From contig NC_066316.1 in the NCBI RefSeq assembly GCF_022539315.1, positions 29,079,245 to 29,143,244 on the forward strand: DNA of 64,000 bases, given 5' to 3'. The position numbers and the translations under genes were made by a program. Source of the DNA: Serinus canaria (taxonomy: Eukaryota > Chordata > Aves > Passeriformes > Fringillidae). This document shows, one piece after another, positions 37,601 through 49,201 of this stretch. The notes beneath the pieces are model-generated. The model worked only from the letters and a program-made list of their open reading frames with translations, was not told the origin of the DNA and ran no database searches. The stretch's first letter is position 1. The number at the start of each line of letters is the position of its first letter.

Positions 37601-38212
37601 AGCTGAGGAGACTCACTTAGGAGACCAACCCAGGATATAAAAACACATAAAGAATAAACTACCCCAGTGCAAATGAATGTCAAAAACCTAAAAATAGTTA
37701 TTGCAAAAGTAATTAGGTGAAACAAACAAGGCTCAAAAGAAAACAGCCCTAAATGAGCTGTAGCTGGAACTGCTGAAACGTGCCAAGCAATGTGTGAATA
37801 AAGATTGCAATAATAGGACAAAGCCTTTGTGCTTAGCTAATAAATCAAAGGGAAACACAATTCCCAGACACATGCATTAACCACTGTATCTGTGGTAGAA
37901 ATAGTGCCATATATGAAATGTGCCACTGAATACATTAAGCAGTAGAAAAGCAATTCTGTAGACAAAGGGATGTCAGATATCCAGTCATCTCCTGATCATA
38001 GATATTGACTTTGGCTAAGTACACATCACAAAATGGAAAGGAGTAAATAAAACAAGAAATCTCTTGGAAACCAAAACTATTACATTGTCATCCAGAGGTT
38101 ATCAAGGAACAGGACATGTTGAGCTATTGTGCTGGGTTGCCATGTCAGTATTTGATCTATAGTCGTAGACAGCTGAGTAATGATCACATCTCACATAAGG
38201 TGAGAGAGGTGA
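34666..38212. other. Unique non-coding stretch with one possible SINE relic
   Basis: No gene is supported. A 119-codon reverse frame at 37257-37616 has a fairly balanced amino-acid composition but no motif I recognise. A possible MIR relic is at 35905-35963. An A-run is near 35682-35693. Confidence 0.55.
35905..35963 (-). repeat. Possible MIR-like SINE relic, reverse strand
   Basis: The sequence from aagtaactctgtaagctaag through actactgtcattttgcaaag to gtcagaaaagcc resembles the reverse complement of MIR, where ACAACCCTGTGAGGTAGGTA is followed by TCCCCATTTTACAGATGAGG and AAACTGAGGC. Divergence is high and the flanks are not recognisable. Confidence 0.38.
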
Positions 38213-38270
38213 TTGAGGGTGGTGAGACACTGCAATAGGTTACCCAGGAGGTTGTGGAATGCCCCACACT
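38213..38270 (+). mobile_element. Short CR1 fragment, forward strand
   Basis: The run ggtggtgagacactgcaata then ggttacccaggaggttgtgg then aatgcccc fits the sense-strand CR1 block GTGAGGCACTGGCACAGGTT followed by GCCCAGAGAGGTTGTGGATGCCCC. The fragment lacks the CR1 3' tail and its 5' portion. It lies 15 bases before a CR1 copy in the opposite orientation. Confidence 0.75.
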
Positions 38271-38285
38271 GGCACCATCTACAGA

Positions 38286-39028
38286 TCATAGGATCAGCAA
38301 GGTTAAAAGATGCTTTTGGGATCATCCTGTCCAACCATGAACCTGGCACTACCACCGTAACTCACTAAAAACACATCAACCAGTGCCAGATCCAGGGGCC
38401 TCTAGGGCTGGTGACACCACCACCTTCCTGGGCAACTTGTTCCAATGCCTGACCATTCTAATAGTGAATAGGATTTTTCTTCATATCTCATCTGAATCTC
38501 CCCTGTCTCAGCTTAAGACCATTTCCTCTGGTCCTCTCACTGCAGACACAAGAGAAGAGACTGGCCCCCGCCTCGCCTCACCTCCTTTTCAGGGAGTTGG
38601 GAGAGCAATGAGATTCCCCTGAGCCTCCCCTTCTCATGACTAAACAAACCCAGCTCCCTCAGCTCTTCCTCACAGGACATGTTTTTGAGACCTTTGAGAC
38701 AAATCATGTTGTCCTTCACTGGATATGCTCCAGTATCCCCCACATCTTTTTTAAGTGAAGGACCCAGAACTGGGCACAGCACTTGAGGTGTGGCTTCACC
38801 AATTCTGAGTACAGGGGAGCAGTCACTGCCCTGATCCTGGCCATGCTATCCTTGATGCAGACCAGGATGCCACTGGCCTTCTTGGCCACCTGGGCACATT
38901 GCTGGGTCATGTTCAGTCACTGTCAACCACCTGCCAACCAGTCCTTTCTGCTGGATGGTTTTCCAGCCACTCCACCCCCAGCCCATAGAGCTATACAGAG
39001 TTATTGTAGCCAAAGTGCAGGACCCGAG
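38286..39028 (-). mobile_element. CR1 LINE, reverse strand, about 0.74 kb
   Basis: The left end shows a decayed terminus (tcataggatcagcaaggtta) and the gggatcatcctgtccaacca block. The reverse strand from about 38910 to 38716 encodes M-T-Q-Q-C-A-Q-V-A-K-K-A-S-G-I-L-V-C-I-K, and further on L-Y-S-E-L-V-K-P-H-L-K-C-C-A-Q-F-W. These are conserved CR1 ORF2 C-terminal blocks. The right end reaches the ccaaagtgcaggacccg block. It is 5'-truncated, frameshifted and dead. Confidence 0.94.
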
Positions 39029-40385
39029 GGAGGTCTCCATAGGCATTACCATCCCTGGCCATATGCTATGTGCCATAAAACCAATAATTCATCCAGCTGG
39101 TGGCCTGATGAAGTAACAGTAAGTCACTGTTTCTGCTGAGTCCCTAATAAAAATAGTTCAGATAGTGCTCAGTAGTGAAATTATCTCCCTTCTGAGTCCA
39201 TGATCTCACACAATTTTTCAAGGAGGAATAAAACCCCATGACAGAAGAGTTTTTATAAATACTTCCAAGTTATATTTATCATGTTAAATATGCTAATTTT
39301 TTAAAAAATGGGTACACAATAGTGTAAAAAACCTGTATTAAAATAAATGACTCAAATATATATTTGTAAATGTCTCTAGAATTATTGACTCTGATTTTCT
39401 TCAAAGCTTAACCTTCACAATCAGTCTTTAACTCTGTTTCCTTTCTTCCTGTCCTCATTTCTGGCATACTTTTTTTATTCCAAATCTTCAGCATGAGAAG
39501 TAGAAATGTGATTATCACTTCATCAGTCTACAGGGGCAAAAAAGCAAAATAACAGCAGCATTTCTAAGAGAATAAATATATGTATACTCCAATCAATTTG
39601 CTCAGTTACCTCCAACCACTTCAACACAGAAATCTAGTGATTTTCCCATTCTCTTTCTTGCCTGGCCCCATGCCTATCTCACCTCCCCTTTGCTTTTTTG
39701 AACTTTTTTACATTTCCTCTCATACATTGTAGCCTGACTTTTTGTTTGACTTCTGCAGCATATTCCATATCAGGCATAAACCCTCTGCCAATGACAACAT
39801 CACTGGAAAAGATAGCAGCCATGATGATAAAAGATATTTAATACAAAACCCTTCTGAACCTTGTTTCCCAGATTTCCAAATCCGGCAAAGTTAAAAAAAA
39901 ATAATTGGCTCAGATACTTGTTACAGAATCCTCTAACCTGACAGTTGCTTTGGAATTCCATCCAAATCATTCAAATTCCATCCATCTGAAATTGGATTCC
40001 ATTCCATCTAAAGCCAAAGAAATCTATCTATGTGAAGAAAAATATGTACCTAACAGATACAGGCAATAAAATTTAACTGAAATTTTTATAAGATGAGAAG
40101 TGTTTCTAGATAAATGGAAATATTTCTCAATCCATATTTGATGGGAACTACTGGGTTGTTTCACCTGAACCATACAATCTAACACCTGTAATTTTACCTT
40201 GCCAAATTTATCTCTGTAATTATAATGATATGCAAAACCAAAATATTTCCCCAATGTAATGGACAAATCAACATTTTTTGAATACGAAAATGTATTTTTG
40301 ATTCACTACAATAAAATACATTCCAGACAAGACTATATATTTAAAAACTGTGCTAATAGCAAATCTGATTCTATGCTGGTTCTCT
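39029..40385. other. Unique non-coding stretch with short degenerate repeats
   Basis: No gene recognised. A cluster of ATTCCATC-type repeats lies at 39952-40012. Otherwise the region is AT-rich and featureless by eye. Confidence 0.6.
39952..40012. repeat. Degenerate ATTCCATC-type tandem repeats
   Basis: Variants of attccatc and attccatccatctg recur about four times in 60 bases (ggaattccatcc, aaattccatccatct, ggattccattccatct). The copies differ in length, consistent with an old imperfect tandem array. Confidence 0.75.
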
Positions 40386-40815
40386 CAGGAGAGCAGACCT
40401 TGACCTATTCAGAGTCATGCTGGGAGGAATACCATGGAGATACCTCTCTTCCTAGATAGAAGAGAGGTCCAGGAGAGCTGGATGATCTTCAAGGATCAGC
40501 TACTCCAAGCTCAAGAATGGTCCATCCTGACAAGCAGCAAATGGAGCAGAGGTGGTTGGAAACCTCCATGGAAGAGCAAGCAGCTCCTGACTAAACTGAG
40601 GCATAAAAGGGAAAGGTACAGAAGGTGGAAGCTGAGTCAGATGCCCTGGCAGGAATGTCAAGGCTCTGCCAGAGCATGCAGGGATGGATGAGATCAGGAA
40701 AGCCAAAGCACAGTTAGTATTTAATCTGACGAGGGACGTGAAGCACAACAATAGGAGCTTCTAAAGGGATATCAGCTATGTCTGTGAGCATGGGAAAGTG
40801 AACATATCTTCCCTT
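40386..40815 (+). mobile_element. CR1 LINE internal fragment, ORF2 linker before the RT domain
   Basis: This is the region between the endonuclease and reverse transcriptase domains of CR1 ORF2, in sense orientation. From 40434 the frame encodes V-Q-E-S-W-M-I-F-K-D-Q-L-L-Q-A-Q-E, then K-Q-L-L-T-K-L-R-H-K-R-E-R-Y-R-R-W-K, then R-A-C-R-D. The preceding DNA (caggagagcagaccttgacc) also fits the family. A stop after C-R-D-G interrupts the frame, though the family pattern continues in another frame (ggaaagccaaagcacagtta, gaagcacaacaataggagct). Having an internal piece without any 3' end is unusual for CR1, where copies are normally truncated only at the 5' end. This implies later deletion of the 3' part. 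Confidence 0.88.
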
Positions 40816-43644
40816 TGGGGGGAGAGATTAGTGTCAAGAGAAATTGAAATACACAACTTTCTCAATGATAAAATGGAAAGGGACAACTTGAATATTATCA
40901 AAATAAAGTCTTCAGTAAGATCCTCCAAATATTTCAGAAACAAAATGTTTTATAATTTGCTTTTAATCTAAACTTTAGAGTAGAAATATTTAATACCTGA
41001 GAGAGAAGACGGAATTTCAAAATGTCAGAATTCCCACGAAAGAAATTTCCAGGGTTTGAACTTTAATTTTTTACTTTGACTACAGTCTGAACTTTCTATG
41101 TGGATCACAGTTAAATCCACAGGTTAGTGTATTACACTTTCATTTTTTTCAGCCAAGAATTATTGTAAAATACAGGTTAAAATATGTTGGTAATTTCTCA
41201 TAATCTTTCAGAAAAAGTTCCATTTCTATCCTTTTATTTGGAATAAAACTTTAAAATTCCCAGTTTTGAATTACTACAGAATGGGCATTTGCCACGTCCA
41301 AGAAAATTCATCTGGCTCTGGGTAAGTAATACAGCTTTGAAAAAATGAAATGTTATCATTTTCTAATTGTTGAAATGACTGATTAGCAGCCTGTCATTTT
41401 GGAAAGTCTTTGTCTTTTTTCCCCTGCAATTTAGTCATTGTAAAAATTGTGTAAATGCAATTTACAGAAACTGCAACATTTTAGAAAAATGTTCTAAATC
41501 GCCATAAATTAAAGCCTCGGTAGTGAAACTGACTCCAAGAGTATAATGAATTAAAGTTCAGGTGTTGATCTTCCTGGCTACAATGTAAACAAAGTTTGTA
41601 CAGTTACAGAAGTGGCTTCTGAGCAGTTCCACGGGCAGATGCGTTTACAGGTGCACACATAAAGAATGTCACCTTACAGTAAGGTGTCACCCTTCCTCCC
41701 TCTCTTCCTTGAAGTCGTTTTCATTAATGGAGGAGGTTTCAAACTTATTGCTTGAAGTCTGGTGCAGTAAGTAGTCACAACCTTTTTCAGACGCATACAC
41801 TCCCAAATGTGCATTTAGTCTCAGGTGCACTAACACCCTCATCATTCCCATCTCTTGAAGAGCAGGAAATTATTTACTGAGTGAAAGAGGTTCTCCACAA
41901 TCAAAACGAGGATACAAAGACAAAATCAGAAATCATGTTCACCTATTAGAGACCAAAATAGGAAACAAAAAGCAACCAATTGCAAAATGACCACTTAGAA
42001 AGCAACAAAACATTTTTCATCTGTAGCATTGAATGTGTTTTATAAGCAAAGCCACTATCTTTATGCCCATTTAAAAAACAGGAAGGTATGCAGAAGTGAA
42101 ATGGAGAAGGCCACAGCTGACAGGAAAGAAAACTCAGATACAATCCTGGGTAATGCTGTCTTTTTAAAGAGGAAATTTAAAGGTGTCAGCTGGGCTTCCC
42201 CACCATCAACAGCAGACAGCTCCCAGACACAATGTGATGTAAGGGACACACCTTGGAAAGATCAGCTTCTTATCTGGGCTCAAACAGGGATTAGAATACA
42301 CAGACCAGATAAATCACAATAATTTCCAGGAGCATCTTTTTGTATTTCTCAGAAACTCAGTAACAGCTGTCAGCTTGACTGTGCTTTGGGGGTGCAATGG
42401 AGCAGGTCAGGTTGATGTCTGCTGAGGATACAACTGGCCTGCAGAATTTCAGCATAAAACCAGTGAACATGGTTAAGGAAACAGCTTTTCCTAATCAAGG
42501 GTTAGATAAGAACTTTCTTGCCTCTGTGAAGAAAGTTTAGTAAATGTAAATTACACTTTTGTGTTAGATTTTTCCACACAATAAACTGCAAATCAGCCCA
42601 AGAATGATAATATTTATATACTTATATACAAGCACAGTAGCATCTGCACACAATTTTTAAATAAGATACTTAGATTTGTCACTTTAGCTTGGTTCCTAAT
42701 GGCTCATTATAGCATTTTTTAATCATAAAAGTAGCAGTGTTTCATGTCTATTGAAAATGTGCTTTAAAGAGTGTAAGAAACCATCCCCATCTTAAAAGGA
42801 CAGAAACCCAAGATATATTAGAAATCCCCTACTGGAAGGAATTTTTTGTCCTTTTTTTGCCCCTCACCTTGCTCCTTCTGCTTTTGGATGCTCCTGTCCT
42901 AGTCCTCATCAAAAGAACAGGAGAACTTTTTTCAAAGGCAAAACCTGAAGTTCTAGCTTCTAACCAGAACTAGAGTTATTTCACTTAAAATTGTACTGGC
43001 TTTATTCATCCAGGGCTTGCTTTCTCAGTCAGCTTTTGGGCAAGCGTCTCAACCACACATTCACTTCAAAAATCCCCAGTGCTGCAGCTTGGCAGTCGAG
43101 TAAGTCCCAAATCTCTTACTTCAGGTATCTGTCTCTGAGAGCCATCTTGCTCCTAAGTATGACCTCATCTTCCGCTGGATTAAAGCAAAATAAACCCTTT
43201 GTAATTTGTCCTTTTTTCCCTAAAAGTGTGGATTTCTTTCATTATCGTTTCTGTGTCCCACCTGCAATTAAATCAGCTAAAATTTCAAAGCCACATACCA
43301 GGGATAAAATTTCTAACAGCCTTTATAAACTGAAACCATTTGGTGATTAGCACACCTTTATCTGACCAACCACTATGCATGTCAATTTTTCTTTTAAATC
43401 AAGCAGTGATGAGGAGGATGACTCTCAGAAAGAAGCAGGATGAAGAAGCACAGGCTCTCCATGACTCACTGTGGGAGTTTAATCTCTTTTATGAGCTTTT
43501 TTAGATTACAGGCATTGAAATTTCTAGAAGTATCAGTATGCCACTGCTTGTGTCTACAAAATTTTATTAATTTCATGTAGCTGCCGAATTAGATAGTCAC
43601 TGCTCACAGAAATATCTCAAAGTCTCATTTTCAGTGGTGCTTTT
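40816..43644. other. Unique non-coding stretch, candidate conserved element inside
   Basis: No gene is supported. Bases about 41100-41710 are free of visible repeats, AT-rich, and include E-box, TAAT and dyad motifs (see findings). A 119-codon forward frame at 42991-43350 has no recognisable domain. Confidence 0.55.
41670..41686. repeat. 8-bp dyad caccttac-a-gtaaggtg
   Basis: The arms caccttac (41670-41677) and gtaaggtg (41679-41686) are exact reverse complements around a single central base. Their outer halves read TCACC and GGTGTC, similar to T-box or nuclear receptor half-sites. An E-box (CAGGTG) lies about 20 bases upstream. The regulatory reading is inference only. Confidence 0.6.
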
Positions 43645-43790
43645 CCTTACAATGCCCTGGGAAGGTGGTAAATATTTGGCAACATAACTGTCTCTTGCAG
43701 AGGGGTAGAAGGTGACAGACTGAGGGAGTCATCCAAGGCCACAAAACAAAATCTATTGCCAAGCCAGAGTTCAACCCAGATGACCTGGAT
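43645..43790 (-). repeat. MIR-like SINE relic, reverse strand
   Basis: In reverse orientation the MIR blocks occur in the right order. A start like CTTACAACCCTGGGAGGTAG (here ccttacaatgccctgggaag) is followed by a decayed TTGCAGAGGGGAAACTGAGG block. Then comes gagtcatccaaggccacaaa for GACTTGCCCAAGGTCACACA, and agccagagttcaacccagat for AGCCAGGATTTGAACCCAGA. About 145 bases are recognisable. MIR is an ancient amniote SINE with a tRNA-derived head and a conserved core. Confidence 0.65.
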
Positions 43791-46754
43791 ATTATTAAAG
43801 TCTTCTGTGGATTGATCAAGTAATTGATGTTTTCCATCTAATCTGGTTACCCATACAGCACACGTGGTACACTAAGTACTTGAGTTTTCAGTGGAACAAT
43901 ATGTTTTCTATGTATGTGACTTAGGCAGGGTTTAAGACTAGACAACAGCTCCAAGATCATTATTTAAAAACAAACAAACAAAAAACTGTAATGTATTCCA
44001 CATTTTCATTTTGAAGGTTTGAAAGCAAATTTGAGTAGTTCTGATGATGACCACATAGAGGACAGTTTCTGTTGCCAAATGAATTTTGACAGAGATGCAT
44101 TTGTGAGGCAGTCAACAGAGAGAAGCTAGAATCTGGTTTAATTTCTATTTAAATAAATACCTAGTGACCAGAGATAAAAAAAGAGAACTAGAAAAAAACA
44201 AAGTGATTTATAATATAAAGTATTACAGAAAGCCATGGCTCTCCCAAAACGTGCAAATGCAGTAGTCCAAGAAAAGTTCCTTTCCAGGAAACAAGTGTTC
44301 ATTTGACAGAGCATCAATACCCAGCTTTAATAGATTTAATTTACAGTCTGGCCTCATGAAGAAGTGTCCAGAAAGACTAAGAACACATTAGGAGTAAAAA
44401 CAGCAATGCCTGCCTGTAAAGAATCTGAGGCACTCTGAGATCAGAATAATCCCAAACTGAGAGCTGCTAAAAAGAGGGAGAATAAAATATCTAGTGGACT
44501 GTCAAAGAGCAAAAGAAAAAAATATAAGAATTTAGCAGATATGATTGGAGATTAGGAAGAATAAACGGAGACTGACACGCTTCTGTGAAACACTCAGAAT
44601 TCACAGTGAAAATGACATCATATAAATAAAGACAGATTTTTGAATAAGCAAAAATTGTGGAAACAGAGATGGAATAAATATACTAAACCTGTAAGTTAGG
44701 CTCCATCCAGAACCAGTAACTTTGTTAAATTCTTGATTCTGTTAAGAAGAACTTGCAGCTTGACTATTTCCCAGCTAGATATGCAGCCATTTAGTTCTTG
44801 TGACCATAACAGTGCTGACATTCTTGCCACCTTAAATAATTTGTTGTTCACCTTATTAAAAGTCTGCATTGATCTCTTCAGAGAAAGAGCATAAGAAAAC
44901 AAGCACACATAGAACAGAAAAGTCAATAAAAATCACTCCTCAACTCTGTTTGGAGACATGAAAACTGTTTTTCACATACTTGTGAGAACATTTAGCTTTT
45001 TGTTCTTTCAGACATTGTCATCATAGCAGAACATTTTTGGCTTTCATAAAATTCCCAGGGTCTGAGTCTCTCAGGTGAGTGAAACACAGCCACATCCTGC
45101 AGCAAAGATAACAGTACCACTCCTCTCCTACAGCTCCAGAACGGTTAACTACCACCACTAGTTTAATTGCAGAGCAGATGAATGCATTTCTGAATAGGTC
45201 TGTCTCTTACGAGTTGGGGCAGGAGGATGGAAAAGGAAACTCCATTAAATGCTCCTTCCTAAGAATTTCTGTTTGCCTGAAAACTCTTGGATCCCCACTG
45301 ATTGAAACTTTTGCACAGATTTTCAGAGCCTGGAGGAGAGAAAAGAATAAAAAGCCTTAATTACTAGCTTTGCAAAATGACAGGGGTCTTTAATTTTAAT
45401 TGATTTGCATAATTCAGGCTTAATTTTGTATTTCAAAATGCTCTCCAGAATAATATATTATATATTTAAGTAGGAATTGTGAGGAAGGTTAAGAATAAGA
45501 GAGATTTGAAGCTGTGAAGGAGAAGCCTGACTACTGTGCAAACACTGGCCAGCAGCATGAGTTAATGTACACTGATCCTGATAACATAGCAATAATTTTC
45601 ATATCGAGATGTAATCTGATATTTAATCTTTTACTGAAAGCAGTTTATTCTACTTAACTATCAGAAACCAAGAGCTGAGGTGAAGTTATCCATAGTGATT
45701 TGAATAGGAAGTTCTCTCCCTGTAGCAACCAGCTATCAGAGTTTGGGTTTCAGTTTGCATTAGCTGCACTTCCCTCATCTTTCTCCAGCTTTGGCATTTT
45801 GTTATAAAGCGCCGACTTCCTCTACTGGACGCTTGAATTTAATAAGGACTGGGATGTTTGTGTGCTTCTTCAAGCAAGATCCCAGTGCTCAGAATATGGG
45901 GATACTGCATGTGCAAACCTTGTACCACTGGTCACCCCACAGTTCAGCTGAGAGATCCAGAGAGATTTTCCAAAAACTGTCACAGACTTGCAATTAACAG
46001 AACCTTTCTTATTCTTTTGGTTTTTAATTTTTTGTTCACAGAAGTAAAATGTAACCCCAGCACATGTGGATTACTAACTCTCCAATCTCCAATGAAGTTT
46101 TTTACCAGGTATCTTTAACATTAATGAGAGAAGCTATTATATGTTGACTTCAGTCAAGCAGCAGTTGTTTTAATTAAACTTTATCCTGTGTTATAGGAGG
46201 TCAGAGAGAGGAAATTCAACTCATTCTCACCTTGTTCTTGTGTCACACATTTATGACAGTAGCAAACAAGATGTGTGGTAAAGAGCAAGGCCTCTGATGA
46301 GCAGATACTTTCCCTTCTCAAGACAAAGTGAACTGGATCACTTTGAAAAGCACTGTCAGTTGATGTAATTGTAGAAATACATTTTAATTCTTCTTCCTAG
46401 AACTTGTAATGTCTGGGATTAAAAAAAGCAGGTGGAACCCTGGCCCTGTAATTACCTTGTTTAAACAGGCAGCTTTATGACTGCTAAACAGAACTCTGAC
46501 TCTTAATTCACAAACAATTGTTTACAGGTAAGCAGGGTAGTCTGGGATATTGATGCTGGGTTTAACTCTTCAGTCTATCACAAATTTCCTTGTGCATCAC
46601 TGATCAATCACTGGGACTGTGTGTCTTAGGTCAGTGGAACAAGGATAAATAAGAGTTCCTTTTTTCTGGGATGGGTAGTGACAAAACAATCTGAGATTTC
46701 TTTAGGTGCACAGGCATAGCTAGTGTACATTTCTCTCAAAGAAGTTAAACCAGG

Positions 46755-46780
46755 GTTTTGTTTTGTTTTGTTTTTTTTTA
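46755..46780. repeat. (GTTTT)n simple repeat
   Basis: Three GTTTT units are followed by a run of nine or more T. This is a common type of microsatellite derived from a poly-T run. Confidence 0.88.
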
Positions 46781-48379
46781 ATCACTTATGAGCATTTGCA
46801 GCTTTTTCCCTTGAACTGAAAGCAACAGCAAAGATACAAGTGACTAAATTCACCAGCACCCTCCCCTTCATCCTTTGGGCTCTTTGCTGTCAGCTCATGA
46901 CTGATGTGTGTGTGAAGATTCAGAGCCTTTTAAGCATGGCAGGAGGAATAGTTGCTTCAGTTGCTTGTGCAACCCAGAAAACTTTAATGGAAAAAAAAAA
47001 TTAATTGAGCTGTCTACTCAGCTTCTCACTAGACCTCCCACCTCTGCAGGAGCAGCAGAGTCTCTAAGACAAAACAGCTAGAGAATACCTAAGAGCCACC
47101 TGTGTAGCCTTTCACTATTGCAGAAATCCAGGTCTCTGTCAGAGTTGCTATGACTCTTTGACATCAACTTTCCCAAAATCTCAAATAGTCAAAAGTCTTA
47201 TGCTTTCCAAAGCAAAGGAAGAGGATTTGGCTGGGAGCATTCAGCTACACAGCTGTGACAAAGCAAGCATAATTGGCTCTGTTGTTCCTCTTTAGTTAAT
47301 ATTTTATTTCACAGGTTGAGGAACAATGATGGCCTTTTTGAAAAGCCAACTATTTCTTCAGGTTTTTCCAAGTCCAGAGGTCAAAAATTATGTGCTAAAT
47401 TCAATTTATTGACTTTTTAAATTTACTTCTAAGAAAGAATTTTACGTGGAATTCCCCAATCAACTACCCACATCTCCAGGAAATTTCAATTATATATCAT
47501 ACTTCTTATCTATGTTTTTATTTTGTCCTTGGAAATCAATTAATCTTGCTTTCTCTAGGTGCTTCCCAAAGACAAATGTTTGGCTGATAAACCATAAATG
47601 TAATGATGAGTAGTTAGCATTCCTTTTCCTCAACAAACAAAACAAAACAGAACAGAGGAAAACACCTGTTTATTGGTGAGCAGATAATAAGTAAAAGTTT
47701 TTATTTTTAAAATTAAATTCCTCATCTGTGATTAAAATATTACCCAAAGTAAAACCTCATTTCATTTTCATTGCCACCTGCTATCTCCACACCATGAACA
47801 AATAGTTTCATATTAAAAATTCTGACTGTGTCTTGAGAAGACAAATGTCATCAGATTATAAGACCTGAGGGCCTGATTTGATAATGAGTTTTCCCCATTC
47901 CACATTAAAATACTAGATAAGAAAAATATTTTGGAAATTATTTCTAGTCTAAAAAACAAACCAAAAAAAGCATTCATTTGCTCTGAACTAGACTTATTGC
48001 CAAAATTAAAACAAAGCACACACTTTTCATTGAGCTATAAGTGATGAGTTGACCTCCTTCCTTTGCCTATTAGCAGTCTTCAGCTGTTGCTGAATAGTAA
48101 AATTGCAGGGGGCCAACCCAGATCTATGTGTCTACAGCAATTTTGAATATTTCTGGGATACTGCAATTCCCAAAGTTCTCCCAGCTGGAACAGTAGCCTA
48201 AAAATTGCAGAGAGGACACACCTGATTTAGCAATATATTTAGTCCTGTTTATCTCTCTTTTAGGCATATGAATAGTGAAAATGAATCAGTGTGATTATGA
48301 CTATATTTAAAGTTCAATATGTATTTAACTGAATTAGTTAACTACTGACTGAAACAGGACGTGCAAAAAGGGATCTGGA

Positions 48380-48429
48380 TTTTTTTGGTTTGTATTTGTT
48401 TTTGATTGGGTTTTTTTGGTTTTTTGTTT
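48380..48429. repeat. T/G-rich low-complexity tract
   Basis: Runs of T broken by GG or G pairs (ttttttggtttgtatttg, then ttttttggttttttg) occupy about 50 bases. No coding or structural reading suggests itself. Confidence 0.85.
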
Positions 48430-48910
48430 AAAAAAATGGAAAGGGCATGGCTGGCTTAGCTCTTGAAACCTTCAAGGAGAGCTCACTCTGGAATGCAATA
48501 GATTTCACACATGAAGTGTCTGGGAAAGACAAGAAACAGTAATTCAAGAAAAGAATCCTCAAAATATCTTTCTGAAGTCCTGCATCTTTTTTCTCACACT
48601 GTTATTTTTCAGCTTTTTAAAATTCATGTATTTAATTAAGGAAAGAAAAAGTCTTCCTTATCTATGATTTTATCTTCATAAAAAAAGGATTTCTGAAGGT
48701 GGATTGCTGCTGCTATTTAATATTTCAAATCATAGTGTAAATCCACTTATGACATATTTGTTGATGACCTCATCAAAAAGTAACTGGAAAAAAAGCAATA
48801 AACAGCTCTCTGAATGCAAGAAATGTAATAACCCAACAGGAATAGCATATATTTCAGGAATAAAATCAACAATTTGTTTTTAAACTCACTTTTGTCCTAC
48901 TAACAAAGTG

Positions 48911-48983
48911 ATTCTTCTAAAAAATCAAAGCCCTTATTCTTCTAAAAAATCAAAGCCTGATTCTTCTAAAAATCAAAGTCCTT
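48911..48983. repeat. Three-copy 24/25-bp tandem repeat
   Basis: Copies at 48911-48935, 48936-48959 and 48960-48983 share attcttctaaaaaatcaaag followed by CCCTT, CCTG or TCCTT. The third copy has one fewer A. High similarity suggests recent slippage or unequal exchange. Confidence 0.95.
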
Positions 48984-49201
48984 AAATTCCCAACATTTCT
49001 CTGACATAGTAGACAGAAAGCAAAGGACAGATGTTAGTAATCACTTGTGAGAAAGACAGCATGTCACATTTAATATTTTATGTATTTCATGCACATTTCC
49101 ACATGCATTTTTAAATCATATCTCATCAACTGCCTTGTGGAACATCTCTTAATCTCTATATCTTCAATTTGGCTATCAGGATGCTATGGAACTGTTAATA
49201 G

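Larger units (their letters stand above)
43791..48910. other. Unique non-coding stretch with simple repeats
   Basis: More than 5 kb with no recognisable gene or dated interspersed repeat. It holds a (GTTTT)n tract at 46755-46780, an A-run near 46990-46999, and a T/G-rich tract at 48380-48429. Open frames are all below 90 codons. Confidence 0.6.

Noticed and set aside
41279..41320. Possible micro-exon before a strong gtaagtaa donor
   Set aside because: The donor is good, but the acceptor side lacks a polypyrimidine tract and the encoded peptide is not recognisable. Isolated gtaagt strings are common.
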